Source of the DNA: JADGQM01 sp964441945
GTDB taxonomy: Bacteria > Desulfobacterota > Syntrophobacteria > Syntrophobacterales > Syntrophobacteraceae
Length of the DNA stretch: 64,000 bases
Reading direction: 5' to 3'
Assembly: GCA_964441945.1 (NCBI GenBank)
Contig: CAYTWB010000009.1
Coordinates: 1 to 64,000 of the forward strand
Below, piece after piece: positions 42,529-51,417 of the stretch. The translations under genes were made by a program, and so were the position numbers. Position 1 is the stretch's first letter. Every line of letters starts with the position of its first letter. The notes under the pieces were generated by a model. It was not told the DNA's origin. It ran no database searches and saw nothing but the letters and a program-made list of their open reading frames with translations.

Positions 42529-43350
42529 TCACCTGATAAAAACAGTATGGTGGCCTTTCAGGAACAAATTGACGCCGAGAAAGGTTGTAAGCACTGCCGA
42601 AAACCCAAGAATGGCCAGCCATGCTGCTTTGCGCCCCCGCCATCCGACCGCCAGACGCTCATGCAACAGGATGGCATAAATGAACCACGTGATCAAAGCG
42701 AAGATCTCTTTTGGGTCCCAACTCCATGGCGACGGCCAGATGGAGCTGGCGTAGGCAAACCCTGTAACGAGACCGGCGGTCATGAGGGGAAACCCAAAAA
42801 TCAAACAGACATAATTGATATGGTCCAGGCGATCCAGGGAAGGCAGGCGAGAATACAGATATCCGAAGTCCTTGCGCTTGATGTGCCGTTCTTGCAGCAG
42901 ATACATGATTCCAACGCCGAAAGCGAGGGCAAAGAGAGCATTGGCCATGAATAGGGTCGCTACGTGAATAATGACCCAGCCGCTCTGAAAGACCCCGCTC
43001 TTGGGAATAAACTGCGTCGGCAGCAATCGAGAAAGCAACATAAACAGCACTGCCAGTGGAGAAACGAAAGAACCCAGGATGCGCAATTTCAAACGCAACT
43101 GAATGAGCAGGTAGATAACGACAAAGACCCAGGCGAAAAAGGAGAGCGCCTCCTGGATGGATGTCACGGCCAGGTAACCGACGCCAAAGGAACGAAGTAG
43201 AATGGCTCCACCGTGGAAAATCGCTCCAGCAAGAAGGACGCTCCATGATACCCGGTGGATCACCTCACGATCGCGCAGGAGATAGACGAAATAACCTGCA
43301 CTCCCGGCACAATAACACGAAGTGGCAATGATCAGGCAGAGTGCTTCCAT
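42529..43350 (-). CDS. ccsA: cytochrome c biogenesis / HemX-like membrane protein CcsA
   Basis: A 273-residue polytopic membrane protein of the CcsA/CcmC/HemX superfamily. The tryptophan-rich heme-handling motif reads SSIWPSPWSWDPKEIFALIT, with conserved histidines in helices before and after (FQSGWVIIHVATL). It starts inside the siroheme gene (19-base overlap) and ends 8 bases before hemA. Members next to hemA are often called HemX and may deliver or regulate heme; a role in cytochrome c maturation is equally possible, and the partner CcsB/ResB is not in the window. Confidence 0.82.
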   Translation of the reverse strand: MEALCLIIATSCYCAGSAGYFVYLLRDREVIHRVSWSVLLAGAIFHGGAILLRSFGVGYLAVTSIQEALSFFAWVFVVIYLLIQLRLKLRILGSFVSPLAVLFMLLSRLLPTQFIPKSGVFQSGWVIIHVATLFMANALFALAFGVGIMYLLQERHIKRKDFGYLYSRLPSLDRLDHINYVCLIFGFPLMTAGLVTGFAYASSIWPSPWSWDPKEIFALITWFIYAILLHERLAVGWRGRKAAWLAILGFSAVLTTFLGVNLFLKGHHTVFIR

Positions 43351-44024
43351 GCTTCATTCCAGATTTGAACGAGTTCTGGCCGATTGATCCATGGGTGGCA
43401 GATATTTGTAATCGCCTGGAGAACCTGCTCCTGGTCCTGCTTCAGGACCCACTGTAACAGGGGGAGACCGGCAATCTGATGATAGAGTTTCTGGTTTTGA
43501 TCGCTTGTCAATCCTTTTGATTGAATGGTGGTTCTCAGCATCGCCATCAGCTGAAGCATGACAATCCATTCCTTCCCGAATTCATGCTCCAATTTCCGCT
43601 TGATTTGCATAGCCACAGCCGGACTGGCACCGCCGGTGCTGATGGCGATTGTAAGCGGACCCCGCCGAAGCACGCAGGGCAGAATAAACGATCCCCATTC
43701 GGGCTCCGTGGCCATGTTGCACCAGATCCTTTGCTCCTCGGCATCCGCAGCGATGGCGCGGTTTGTTTCCATGTCGCTGGTTGCCGCAAAAACAAGATCA
43801 ACATTCTCAAGATGCGGCTTTGTGTAGGTCTTTCCAATCAGCAGCACCGTTCCCTCAGCACATTGATTCTGCAACCAGGGAGTCAGGAATTCTGCAACGA
43901 GCCGGACGGAACATCCATATTCGAGAAGACTTCTGGTCTTCCGTTCGCCCACTGACCCGCCCCCAACAACCAGGCACACTCTCCGCGCAAGAGTGACGAA
44001 CATCGGATAGTACGGAAGGTTCAT
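43332..44024 (-). CDS. siroheme synthase N-terminal type: precorrin-2 dehydrogenase / ferrochelatase
   Basis: A 230-residue Met8p/CysG-N-like protein. The NAD motif is CLVVGGGSVGERKTRSLLEYG, with VFAATSDMETNRAIAADAEE, and the Asp/Ser region ISTGGASPAVAMQIK is conserved. It oxidises precorrin-2 and may insert iron to give siroheme, the cofactor of sulfite reductase. CTGGAG lies before the ATG. It overlaps ccsA, so the tetrapyrrole genes are coupled. It lacks the C-terminal methyltransferase of full CysG, which must be encoded elsewhere. Confidence 0.9.
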   Translation of the reverse strand: MNLPYYPMFVTLARRVCLVVGGGSVGERKTRSLLEYGCSVRLVAEFLTPWLQNQCAEGTVLLIGKTYTKPHLENVDLVFAATSDMETNRAIAADAEEQRIWCNMATEPEWGSFILPCVLRRGPLTIAISTGGASPAVAMQIKRKLEHEFGKEWIVMLQLMAMLRTTIQSKGLTSDQNQKLYHQIAGLPLLQWVLKQDQEQVLQAITNICHPWINRPELVQIWNEAWKHSA

Positions 44025-44337
44025 AGAACTCCAGATTTCCTGTCTGCGACTCAGTAAGCCCGTCAGCCGGCCACTGGAAAGACAGGTTTGCCCCCCTTAT
44101 CTGCCTTTCTCCCAGCGAATCCCGGGGAATACCTTTTTGCTCACTCACTTCCACTTACCTTACCATGAACCATACTCTCAGACAAGATACGCCGCCACAG
44201 AACAACCCCTTGAACAGCCTGCTTGAGATTGTCCGGGGGCGTCATTCGGATTGCAGGCAGGATTGCTGAGCATGTGGCTGTCCGGCATCGAGAGAAGAGC
44301 GAGTAAAAGAAAATACCAGGTGCTGTTCGCGGCAGGT
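44025..44337 (-). other. 313-base upstream region of the tetrapyrrole operon
   Basis: No gene is credible here. It separates the polyprenyl synthase gene from siroheme synthase, both on the minus strand, and contains the candidate promoter at 44157-44185 with a ~130-base leader. Confidence 0.5.
44157..44185 (-). promoter_or_regulatory. possible promoter of the siroheme-ccsA-hemA operon
   Basis: Read on the minus strand, TTGTCT (44185-44180) and TAAGGT (44162-44157) are 17 bases apart, about 130 bases before the siroheme gene start. Confidence 0.4.
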
Positions 44338-45381
44338 TCAGACCCTTCGGCAAATCACATAGTCGGCGAGATCCTGAAGAATCTCCCTGGCAGGAAGAGG
44401 GGGAAAACCATGGAGAGCCTGCTTGGCGCCTTCCACATATTCTGATGCCAGGCGCCTCGTATAGGCAATCCCTCCAAGACGCGTCACCCTTTCATTAATG
44501 GTGTGAAAGCGATCGAGCGGGTCCTCATTTGAAGCAAAAAGGTCCTTCAGTTGTTCTCTTTCAGCAGCACTACCGTTTCTGAGCGCATAGATAAGGGGCA
44601 GAGTAGCTTTTCCCTGCTGAATATCATTCCCCACAGGCTTGCCCAGTTCGGTCTCATCTCCGGTGTAGTCCAAAGTATCGTCAATAAGCTGGAAGGCGAT
44701 TCCCAGGTTGATTCCGTAAGCCCGAAGGGCTTTCTCTTCTTCTGCCTTACCTCCCCCAAAAATTGCCCCTATCTGACAGGCGGCACTGATGAGCACTGCC
44801 GTCTTGCGAGTGATGACCTCCAAATACTCCTGCTCGTCAATATCCAGATTGTCTGCATGGATGAGCTGCAGCACTTCCCCTTCTGCCATTTTGGTGGTGG
44901 CTTCGGACAGCGCTTGCAGAATTCGAATGTTGTTATAAGCCACCGTCATCAGGATAGACTTTGAATAGAGAAAATCTCCGACCAGGACCACCCCGGGATT
45001 GCCCCAAAGCGTGTTCGCCGCCGGGCGATTACGCCTGAATTCAGCGTTGTCCACCACATCATCGTGCAGAAGCGACGAGGCATGGAGGAACTCAAAGACT
45101 ATCGCCAGGGCAGCATCGTGATTCCCCTGATAGCCGCAGAGCCGCGCGGACAGGATCATCAGCAGGGGCCGCAACCGTTTACCCCCACTACCCATAATAT
45201 GTCGCCCGACCGTGGAGATGAGAGGAACACTGGAGGAGAGATTCCGGTCTATTTCAGCCTCAATCCTATCCAGATCGGGGCGGATTCGTGTATAGATTCG
45301 TTCTTTGAGGTTCTCGCGGCTTTGAGCAAGGAACCCGGCGGGAATAGATGAATTCAACGTTACTGCGCCTGTCTGATTCAT
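44338..45381 (-). CDS. ispB: polyprenyl diphosphate synthase (octaprenyl type)
   Basis: About 347 residues. Both aspartate-rich motifs are present: LLHDDVVDNAEFRR and QLIDDTLDYTGDE, with GGKRLRPLLMIL and NDIQQGKATLPLIYAL. It lengthens isoprenyl diphosphates for quinone side chains. ATG at 45381 is preferred to an in-frame ATG 36 bases upstream, though the ribosome site is weak for both. Its gap to the tetrapyrrole genes and its own long upstream region suggest an independent transcript. The exact chain length is not readable from sequence. Confidence 0.9.
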   Translation of the reverse strand: MNQTGAVTLNSSIPAGFLAQSRENLKERIYTRIRPDLDRIEAEIDRNLSSSVPLISTVGRHIMGSGGKRLRPLLMILSARLCGYQGNHDAALAIVFEFLHASSLLHDDVVDNAEFRRNRPAANTLWGNPGVVLVGDFLYSKSILMTVAYNNIRILQALSEATTKMAEGEVLQLIHADNLDIDEQEYLEVITRKTAVLISAACQIGAIFGGGKAEEEKALRAYGINLGIAFQLIDDTLDYTGDETELGKPVGNDIQQGKATLPLIYALRNGSAAEREQLKDLFASNEDPLDRFHTINERVTRLGGIAYTRRLASEYVEGAKQALHGFPPLPAREILQDLADYVICRRV

Positions 45382-45570
45382 GGTCTTCGAGAGTCTTGGA
45401 AAGAGAGAACACCCCACTATTCGCTAACAGCATTCGCATCCGCAACGTGTAGTTCATAACGAAATTATTTCGGCATGTCAAAGTGTTTTGCTTCGCCCAT
45501 GCATTTCCTCGCTCGTTTGATCATCCACCAGCATTGCCCTGTGCCGGTTTCTCACTCTCTCTGAAAGGCT

Positions 45571-46908
45571 TTAGAAATCGCATATTTCGGCCTCCAGATC
45601 ATAGTCATGGACTGAATTGATCCGGACAGCGACCAGATCTCCGACATTTGCACGGCCTTTTGTCACGATCACTCTCCCGTCCACTTCCGGGGCCTGGGTA
45701 GCCAGCCGCCCGCTCAACAGCAGTTCCGTTTCAGGATGAAATCCCTCGATCAATACCGGGGCAACCCGGCCTGTTCGTGAAGCCAGCCGGCGCCTCGATA
45801 TCGATTGTTGAACCGCAAGCAGGATCGCAAGCCTTTCGTCCTTCACCGTTTTGCCGATGCGGCGAGGAAGTGTGGCTGCAGAAGTCCCGGATTCCGGAGA
45901 AAAGGCGAAGACCCCGAGATGATCAAACTCGACTCGCTCGACAAAATCCACCAGGGATCGAAAATCCCTTTCGGTTTCACCGGGGAAGCCGACTATGAGG
46001 GAGGTTCGCAGAGCCATATCGGGAATATGTGAGCGAATGAGCTCGATCAATTGCTCAGGATTTCTGGTCGGCGTCCCTCGACCCATAGACTTTAAGATTT
46101 TGGGAACACAGTGCTGGAGAGGAATATCCAGGTAGGGAACGATCCTGGTGGACTGAGCCATCGTCTGCAGTAGTGTTCCGTCAATGCGGTCGGGATAGGC
46201 GTAAAGCAGCCTTATCCAGGCTATCCCCTCGATCCCGTCCAGTGACACAAGGAGCCTGCAGAGGGCGTCCGGGTCGGCCAGATCGGAACCAAATGCCGTC
46301 GTGTCCTGAGCAATCAGATTGATCTCTTTCACTCCCTCAGCCGCAAGGCATTGAGCCTCCATCAGCACATCCTCTACCGACCGGCTCCGATAAGGGCCCC
46401 GGAGGTGGGGAATCAGACAATAGGTGCAACGATTACTGCAGCCTTCGGCGATCTTGAGGTATGCAGTGAAGAAGGGAGTTGATCTCAGGCGGGAAAAGCC
46501 GCTCTCAAAGAGAAACCGCGGAGCGGAAATCCAGAGACGCTTTGTAACTCCGGCTTCACGATCGGTGAGAATGCTTTTCAGTTCATACAAATGGGAGGTA
46601 CCAAGAAAGCAATCCACTTCGGGCATCAGTCGAAGCAGCTTTTTGCCATAGCGTTGAACCATGCAGCCTGCCACGACAAGACGCTTGCAGCAACCATCGT
46701 CCTTGTATCGGGCCACTTCCAGAACGGTCTCTATGGCTTCTTCAACCGCGCTCTCCAGGAAGCCGCAGGTGTTCACCAAAATCAATGATGCCTCTGACGG
46801 GTCTGAGGTCACTCCATATCCCAGTTCGGTCAGCTGAGAGACCATGACTTCGCTGTCCACCAAGTTTTTTGCACAACCGAGGCTGATTATCGCAGCAAAT
46901 GGCTTCAT
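45571..46908 (-). CDS. rimO: ribosomal protein S12 methylthiotransferase
   Basis: A 445-residue radical-SAM enzyme that methylthiolates an aspartate of ribosomal protein S12. The N-terminal UPF0004 domain opens ISLGCAKNLVDSEVM and continues with VNTCGF and VAGCMVQRYG (three cluster cysteines). The radical-SAM motif is CSNRCTYC near 158, with GFPGETERDF and a C-terminal TRAM domain. SLGCAKNLVDSE separates RimO from MiaB. It starts 9 bases after the stop of the membrane protein gene upstream, so the two are likely co-transcribed. Confidence 0.95.
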   Translation of the reverse strand: MKPFAAIISLGCAKNLVDSEVMVSQLTELGYGVTSDPSEASLILVNTCGFLESAVEEAIETVLEVARYKDDGCCKRLVVAGCMVQRYGKKLLRLMPEVDCFLGTSHLYELKSILTDREAGVTKRLWISAPRFLFESGFSRLRSTPFFTAYLKIAEGCSNRCTYCLIPHLRGPYRSRSVEDVLMEAQCLAAEGVKEINLIAQDTTAFGSDLADPDALCRLLVSLDGIEGIAWIRLLYAYPDRIDGTLLQTMAQSTRIVPYLDIPLQHCVPKILKSMGRGTPTRNPEQLIELIRSHIPDMALRTSLIVGFPGETERDFRSLVDFVERVEFDHLGVFAFSPESGTSAATLPRRIGKTVKDERLAILLAVQQSISRRRLASRTGRVAPVLIEGFHPETELLLSGRLATQAPEVDGRVIVTKGRANVGDLVAVRINSVHDYDLEAEICDF

Positions 46909-46917
46909 CCTCTCTCT

Positions 46918-47877
46918 TCAATGCTTCACGGTTTGTAGAGAAGCTACAGTAAAGGCATCGATCCCTATGTAGCTCACAACGGAAAAAACAACTGCCACAG
47001 CAGCCATCAGGACCCAAGCGTTCCACTCTTTCTTTCGATTTTCTTCCTGGTGCAATCGCTGAACAAAGAGGAAGAAAGTGTTAGTCATCACATAGCATTC
47101 AACGGCAAAGAATGGGAAACCCAGAAAACCCAGGATCGGCATCTCGAAAATCTTGAGAAATCCCAGATAGGGTATGGTGTAGGACCACTTTGAACCTGCC
47201 CAGAAATTCCAGAATTCCCATAGCATTCCGCAGATTAGACCACCTATAAGCAGCAGGCTCAGTGTTCTGATTGCCCCTTTCTCCAGGTCCCGCAGTATGG
47301 AGCCCGCTCCGTATTTGTAGTTGTATGGATCAAAGCAGAATATGAATCCCAGCCAGACTAAAGGGAAAAACACCTTTGGGAACAGGACCGGCAGGACCAG
47401 CGTAGCAATTCCAAGTCGAACCGACCATTTCTTCAAGAAACCGATCCGGAAAGGAACTGCTCTAACCTGTCGAACAACGCCCTGGATATCCAGGAGGTTA
47501 ACTGTGGAAAAAATCGCCGGGAGGACCGTTGCATACGCAATCGTATAGCCGATCCAGCGAGGCCCACGCTGGGGGGGCAGATTCAAATAGTGCCAGTTCT
47601 GGAGGCGAAAGTTGAAAACCTCAAAAATAAGCCAGATCATTACAGACAGCGGCAAAAGAAGCAGAAACCTGGCGGGATTGGTGAACAGCAGCGAACGATG
47701 TCCGCGAAAGGAGAGAAATGACTCAACGAAGAGAATATAGGCCCACCAGGCGAAAGAGTAAAACCATGTATAGAACGGCTCCTTCTTGCAGATCATGCCC
47801 AGTACGGCGATGAGGAAAACAACCCATGCGCAGAGCATCAGGAGTCCGGATGCGGTCTTTTTTCGATCTCTGAGCAT
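46918..47877 (-). CDS. polytopic membrane protein of unknown function
   Basis: A 319-residue protein with about nine hydrophobic helices (ASGLLMLCAWVVFLIAVLG, FTNPARFLLLLPLSVMIWL, IRTLSLLLIGGLICGMLWEF). Conserved-looking aromatic stretches are NFRLQNWHYLNLPP, CFDPYNYKYGAGS and WEFWNFWAGSKWSYTIPYL. No enzyme motif is recognised. GGGAAGA precedes the ATG at 47877. It sits between the exopolysaccharide glycosyltransferases and rimO, abutting rimO. A part in surface polysaccharide export is possible but unproven. Confidence 0.6.
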   Translation of the reverse strand: MLRDRKKTASGLLMLCAWVVFLIAVLGMICKKEPFYTWFYSFAWWAYILFVESFLSFRGHRSLLFTNPARFLLLLPLSVMIWLIFEVFNFRLQNWHYLNLPPQRGPRWIGYTIAYATVLPAIFSTVNLLDIQGVVRQVRAVPFRIGFLKKWSVRLGIATLVLPVLFPKVFFPLVWLGFIFCFDPYNYKYGAGSILRDLEKGAIRTLSLLLIGGLICGMLWEFWNFWAGSKWSYTIPYLGFLKIFEMPILGFLGFPFFAVECYVMTNTFFLFVQRLHQEENRKKEWNAWVLMAAVAVVFSVVSYIGIDAFTVASLQTVKH

Positions 47878-47954
47878 AAATCTTCCCTTTGGGAACAAGG
47901 ATGCGGTGTGGGGCCAAATATGCTGGGCTTCGGCTCATGACAAACCACCTGAGG

Positions 47955-49109
47955 CTATCTTTGCCGGGGATTAGCTCCGGCCGGTGGCCGAATACCTTTT
48001 AGACTCTCCTCATAGAGCCCTTCCGTGGCCCCGGCGATATGGTCCCAGTCAAAATCCCTGTCGAGGATGGCCATTGCACGACTCCCCGAATCGGCAAGCA
48101 CGGCTTCCGATGCTTCATCAAAACGGACCAGGAGATTCGAGAGGGTTTCGATTTGGCCTGTTGGGAAAAGCAGGTCGAGTTGGTCTTCCAGGATTTCCTT
48201 ATGGGGAGGAATATCGCTGGCGATGCACGGCAAACCATACGACAAGGCTTCAAGCATGGTTAGCGGCAAACCTTCGAGTTCGGAAGCGCTCACGAATGCC
48301 CTGGCATTGGAGTAAAATTCCTCGAGGTTGTCTCCGTACTGATACCCGGCAAATATGATGGAAGTATGGCCATTCGCCATCCGTCTCAACTGTGCGACAT
48401 AAGCGTCCGTACCTGAGCTTTCGCCGACAATAACGAGCTTGGACTCGCGTTTTGTTCGAAGAAAGGCCCTGATCACATCATCGATCCTTTTCTCAGGGAC
48501 AAGACGGCCGACAAAGAGGAAATAGTCTTTCCCAAAGAGCCCAAAGCTTCGAATGAAATTGGCACGGCGCTTTTCCATTTTACGGACCCCGCTCGGTATG
48601 TAGTGGACCTTCACACCATAGCGGGCCCCGTAATACCTCTGCAATTCCTTCGACACGGTAATCCCATAATGAGGGAATATGGATGAAAAGACCTCTCCCA
48701 GGTGAATGACGGAGGAAGCAAACTTCGACCACTTCTTTCGCTGCCAGTCCAGTCCGAAACAGGTGAAGAAAACCCGCATATCGGGTCTGAACAGCCTGGG
48801 GACCCAGCTGAAAAGACACGGCCCCTGGCAACAAAAGTGAACGATGTCCGGGCGGGTCTTGACAATATGCATTACGGACAGAAACGTGTGCACAAATGCT
48901 TCCAGACCGACAGCATTGATGGTTGGCAACCTGATGATTCTCATTCCCTTGTAGAATCCGATATCATCCTTGATATAGCTCGTTCTTGCATAGACGGTGA
49001 CATCATGACCGTGGTCAGCCAACCGCGAATAGAGCTCCTCACAATGATGTTCCACGCCCCCCCAGGAAGCAGGGACCCCGCGCAGTCCTGTCACTGCAAT
49101 CCTTGCCAT
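47955..49109 (-). CDS. GT4-family glycosyltransferase
   Basis: A 384-residue GT-B-fold enzyme. The N-terminal start VTGLRGVPASWGGVEHHCEE holds the Gly-rich acceptor loop; the C-terminal half has FLFVGRLVPEKRIDDVI and the nucleotide-sugar EX7E motif ASELEGLPLTMLEALSYGLP. It transfers a sugar to a growing polysaccharide or lipid-linked unit on the cytoplasmic face. It is the last glycosyltransferase of the minus-strand exopolysaccharide locus, 12 bases after its upstream neighbour. The donor and acceptor are unknown. Confidence 0.88.
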   Translation of the reverse strand: MARIAVTGLRGVPASWGGVEHHCEELYSRLADHGHDVTVYARTSYIKDDIGFYKGMRIIRLPTINAVGLEAFVHTFLSVMHIVKTRPDIVHFCCQGPCLFSWVPRLFRPDMRVFFTCFGLDWQRKKWSKFASSVIHLGEVFSSIFPHYGITVSKELQRYYGARYGVKVHYIPSGVRKMEKRRANFIRSFGLFGKDYFLFVGRLVPEKRIDDVIRAFLRTKRESKLVIVGESSGTDAYVAQLRRMANGHTSIIFAGYQYGDNLEEFYSNARAFVSASELEGLPLTMLEALSYGLPCIASDIPPHKEILEDQLDLLFPTGQIETLSNLLVRFDEASEAVLADSGSRAMAILDRDFDWDHIAGATEGLYEESLKGIRPPAGANPRQR

Positions 49110-49121
49110 GTCTCACCTTTC

Positions 49122-50348
49122 TCAAGCATATTTAGGGTCTTGCATCGGCCCACCCGGACCCGTAACAGAAGGCTTTCCCCAGAGCACCTGCAATTGAGCA
49201 ATGCTTTTTCGGATATCGAACCGCTCCCGGACCACCCTGCCCGCAGTCTGACCGTATTCCGAGGCCACTTCGGGGTGCTCCAGAAGATAGGAGATCGCCA
49301 CGCCCAAAGACTCGCTGTCTCCAGGCGGGACCAAGACCCCACACTTTGGGGAGACCAGTACCGCCCGATTCCCCGGAATATCGGTGGCCACTATCGCCTT
49401 CTCGGCCGCCATCGCTTCGAGGAGTGCAAGCGAAGTCCCTTCCCACATTGATGGAATAACGAAGATGTCCGTGAGCGCTAGAAGGTCCGACACGTCAGTC
49501 CGACTGCCCAAGAAATGAACATGGTCGCTCACTCCCAGAGCATTGCACTGGGCCTTGAGCTGTTCTTTGAGGTCACCGTCTCCGGCCAGGAGCAGCTGGA
49601 TGTCGGGGTGGTCTTTGACGAGGAGGCCCATGGCCTCGATCAGGTATACATGACCTTTGGGAGGCATGAGTCGAGCAACAGTGAGAAGTACTCGATTCCC
49701 GGCGCCGAGCCCCAGGTTTTTTGCAAGATCAGGATCGGGTTTAGCCATCAGAAAAGGGCCGGGATCAATACCATTGATGATCGTGAAAACCTTGTCAGGG
49801 CTAACCCATACAAATTCCCTCACCTTTGCCGCTACATCCTCGGAGACGGCAATGACGGCGTTGACCCACCGGTAGAGGAACCGGGTCGCCAGCCGCCTCA
49901 GAGAATTCCTCGGGTCCAGGCGATGGCGACTTATAGGGAGGAGGTCCGGGTAATGAAGGGTCGTCAGAACACGCTCAACCCCGGCCCAATACCCCGCGAA
50001 TATTCCAACGAACTCCGCGTCCGAGAGGTGACACTGGATCACATCCACGTGTTCCCGTTTACATAGCGCGACAATGTCTCTGATGTTACGGTAGAAATAG
50101 GAGATGAAATGAAGCGGTTTCAGAATGCTGGGCCGGGGCCTGTCAAATAGAATAACTCGACCACCCTCTTGTTCGATGCGGGAACTCAATGGTGCGTTGG
50201 GCTGCAGCACGCAAACCGTTGTTTTGTAAAGGCCCTTTGGTGCCCATCTGGAAAGCAGAACCACCAGTTCCTGCGCGCCCCCGTAGGTCAACGCGTCGAT
50301 CAGATGCAAAACGTGCCTTCGCCCATGCATGTATCCGTCCGAAATCAC
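49122..50348 (-). CDS. GT4-family glycosyltransferase
   Basis: A 408-residue GT-B enzyme. The acceptor region opens LIDALTYGGAQELVVLL; the donor region shows LLTVARLMPPKGHVYLIEAM and the EX7E motif SMWEGTSLALLEAMAAEKAI. The first ATG (50348) overlaps the preceding ParA-like gene by four bases; ATG at 50330 is an alternative. It acts with the next enzyme in assembling the exopolysaccharide repeat. The specificity is unknown. Confidence 0.88.
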   Translation of the reverse strand: MISDGYMHGRRHVLHLIDALTYGGAQELVVLLSRWAPKGLYKTTVCVLQPNAPLSSRIEQEGGRVILFDRPRPSILKPLHFISYFYRNIRDIVALCKREHVDVIQCHLSDAEFVGIFAGYWAGVERVLTTLHYPDLLPISRHRLDPRNSLRRLATRFLYRWVNAVIAVSEDVAAKVREFVWVSPDKVFTIINGIDPGPFLMAKPDPDLAKNLGLGAGNRVLLTVARLMPPKGHVYLIEAMGLLVKDHPDIQLLLAGDGDLKEQLKAQCNALGVSDHVHFLGSRTDVSDLLALTDIFVIPSMWEGTSLALLEAMAAEKAIVATDIPGNRAVLVSPKCGVLVPPGDSESLGVAISYLLEHPEVASEYGQTAGRVVRERFDIRKSIAQLQVLWGKPSVTGPGGPMQDPKYA

Positions 50349-51358
50349 TTCAACATCTTGTAGACAGAAACGGGAATGGGATACTGACGCTCGTTCAAGA
50401 TCACTCCGGCCACCGCCACCCCGCTCTCCTTGAGCTTGTCAATCACCAGCCTGGAGATTTCACGACGTGAAACGCCATATTTGCAGATCAGAATGGTCCG
50501 ATCAACCGCCTTGGCGACAGCAGTTGTGCTCGGGTACTCGATAGCCGGCTGGCCGTCGAAAATTGTCGCATCGAAGTGAGCCCTGCAATAGCTGATGAAT
50601 TCGGCGATTGTCCGGGGTTCCTGGTAGGCTGAATTCACCGGGTTCACTACTTCATGGCTGCCTGAGGGAAGCACGGACAGGTTCTTGTACTGGCTCTGCA
50701 GTATGAGCTCCTCAGGGGATCGATAGCCGGCAAGATACGAAGACAGGCCCGGCTGCCCCTGCAAATTGGGAATAATGGATGGGTACTGGGGAGCATCTAT
50801 ATGGGCGTCTACATAGAGCACCCTCATGTTCCGTTCCAGGGCGAGGACCAGAGAAAGGTAAAACGAGATAAAGGTAACCCCCACTCCACGGCTTGCTCCA
50901 CAAAGAAGCAAGGTCCTGGGATGTTGATCCGCCGACTTGAGGAGCAGACTCACCCATATCCTGTCCAGGAAATCCCCAAGTGCTGCAAGAAGAGGGGGAC
51001 CGCCTTTGCTCTTTTCCCGATACACGGGCACGACCTCCGGCCGGCGAGGTGGAAGCGTTCTCTCGTTGGAGGACGGTCTTGATTCGGGTGCCATGGGTTC
51101 GGCCGGCCCGGCGCCCACCGGCGACTGCGGGGCACCAGAGATCCCCTGATATTCTGCAGCATTCAACCCCTTGTTGGAAAACTCCGATTCCCAGTTACCC
51201 TGTGATACATCGTATTCCCGTAGATCAAACGGCCGGTCAACGGGGGAAAGCAGATCGTCATTGATCCAATCGTCGCCCCGAAGAGTGGGAGATAAATCTG
51301 AAGCCCTCTCTCGGAGGCTGCTATTGAGAAAAGCCTGTTCCCAAATACCCTTTTCCAT
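50345..51358 (-). CDS. ParA/BY-kinase-like protein of the exopolysaccharide locus, degenerate Walker A
   Basis: A 337-residue protein. Residues 1-~115 are a disordered-looking Pro/Glu-rich lead. From ~148 a MinD/BY-kinase-like fold begins: TLLLCGASRGVGVTFISFYL, then RVLYVDAHIDAP (Walker A' region) and ATIFDGQPAIEY (Walker B region). In true bacterial tyrosine kinases the loop is GxGK(S/T); here residue 161 is Val where the lysine should be, and no C-terminal Tyr cluster is seen. Kinase activity is therefore doubtful. It may act as an ATP-independent regulator of the Wzz-like protein encoded upstream. Overlap with the next gene indicates coupling. Confidence 0.75.
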   Translation of the reverse strand: MEKGIWEQAFLNSSLRERASDLSPTLRGDDWINDDLLSPVDRPFDLREYDVSQGNWESEFSNKGLNAAEYQGISGAPQSPVGAGPAEPMAPESRPSSNERTLPPRRPEVVPVYREKSKGGPPLLAALGDFLDRIWVSLLLKSADQHPRTLLLCGASRGVGVTFISFYLSLVLALERNMRVLYVDAHIDAPQYPSIIPNLQGQPGLSSYLAGYRSPEELILQSQYKNLSVLPSGSHEVVNPVNSAYQEPRTIAEFISYCRAHFDATIFDGQPAIEYPSTTAVAKAVDRTILICKYGVSRREISRLVIDKLKESGVAVAGVILNERQYPIPVSVYKMLK

Positions 51359-51417
51359 GGAAGCTCACTCCTCCACTTTGCTGGGATAGCTCCACCTGTT
51401 CCATGAAGCGCTATTGA

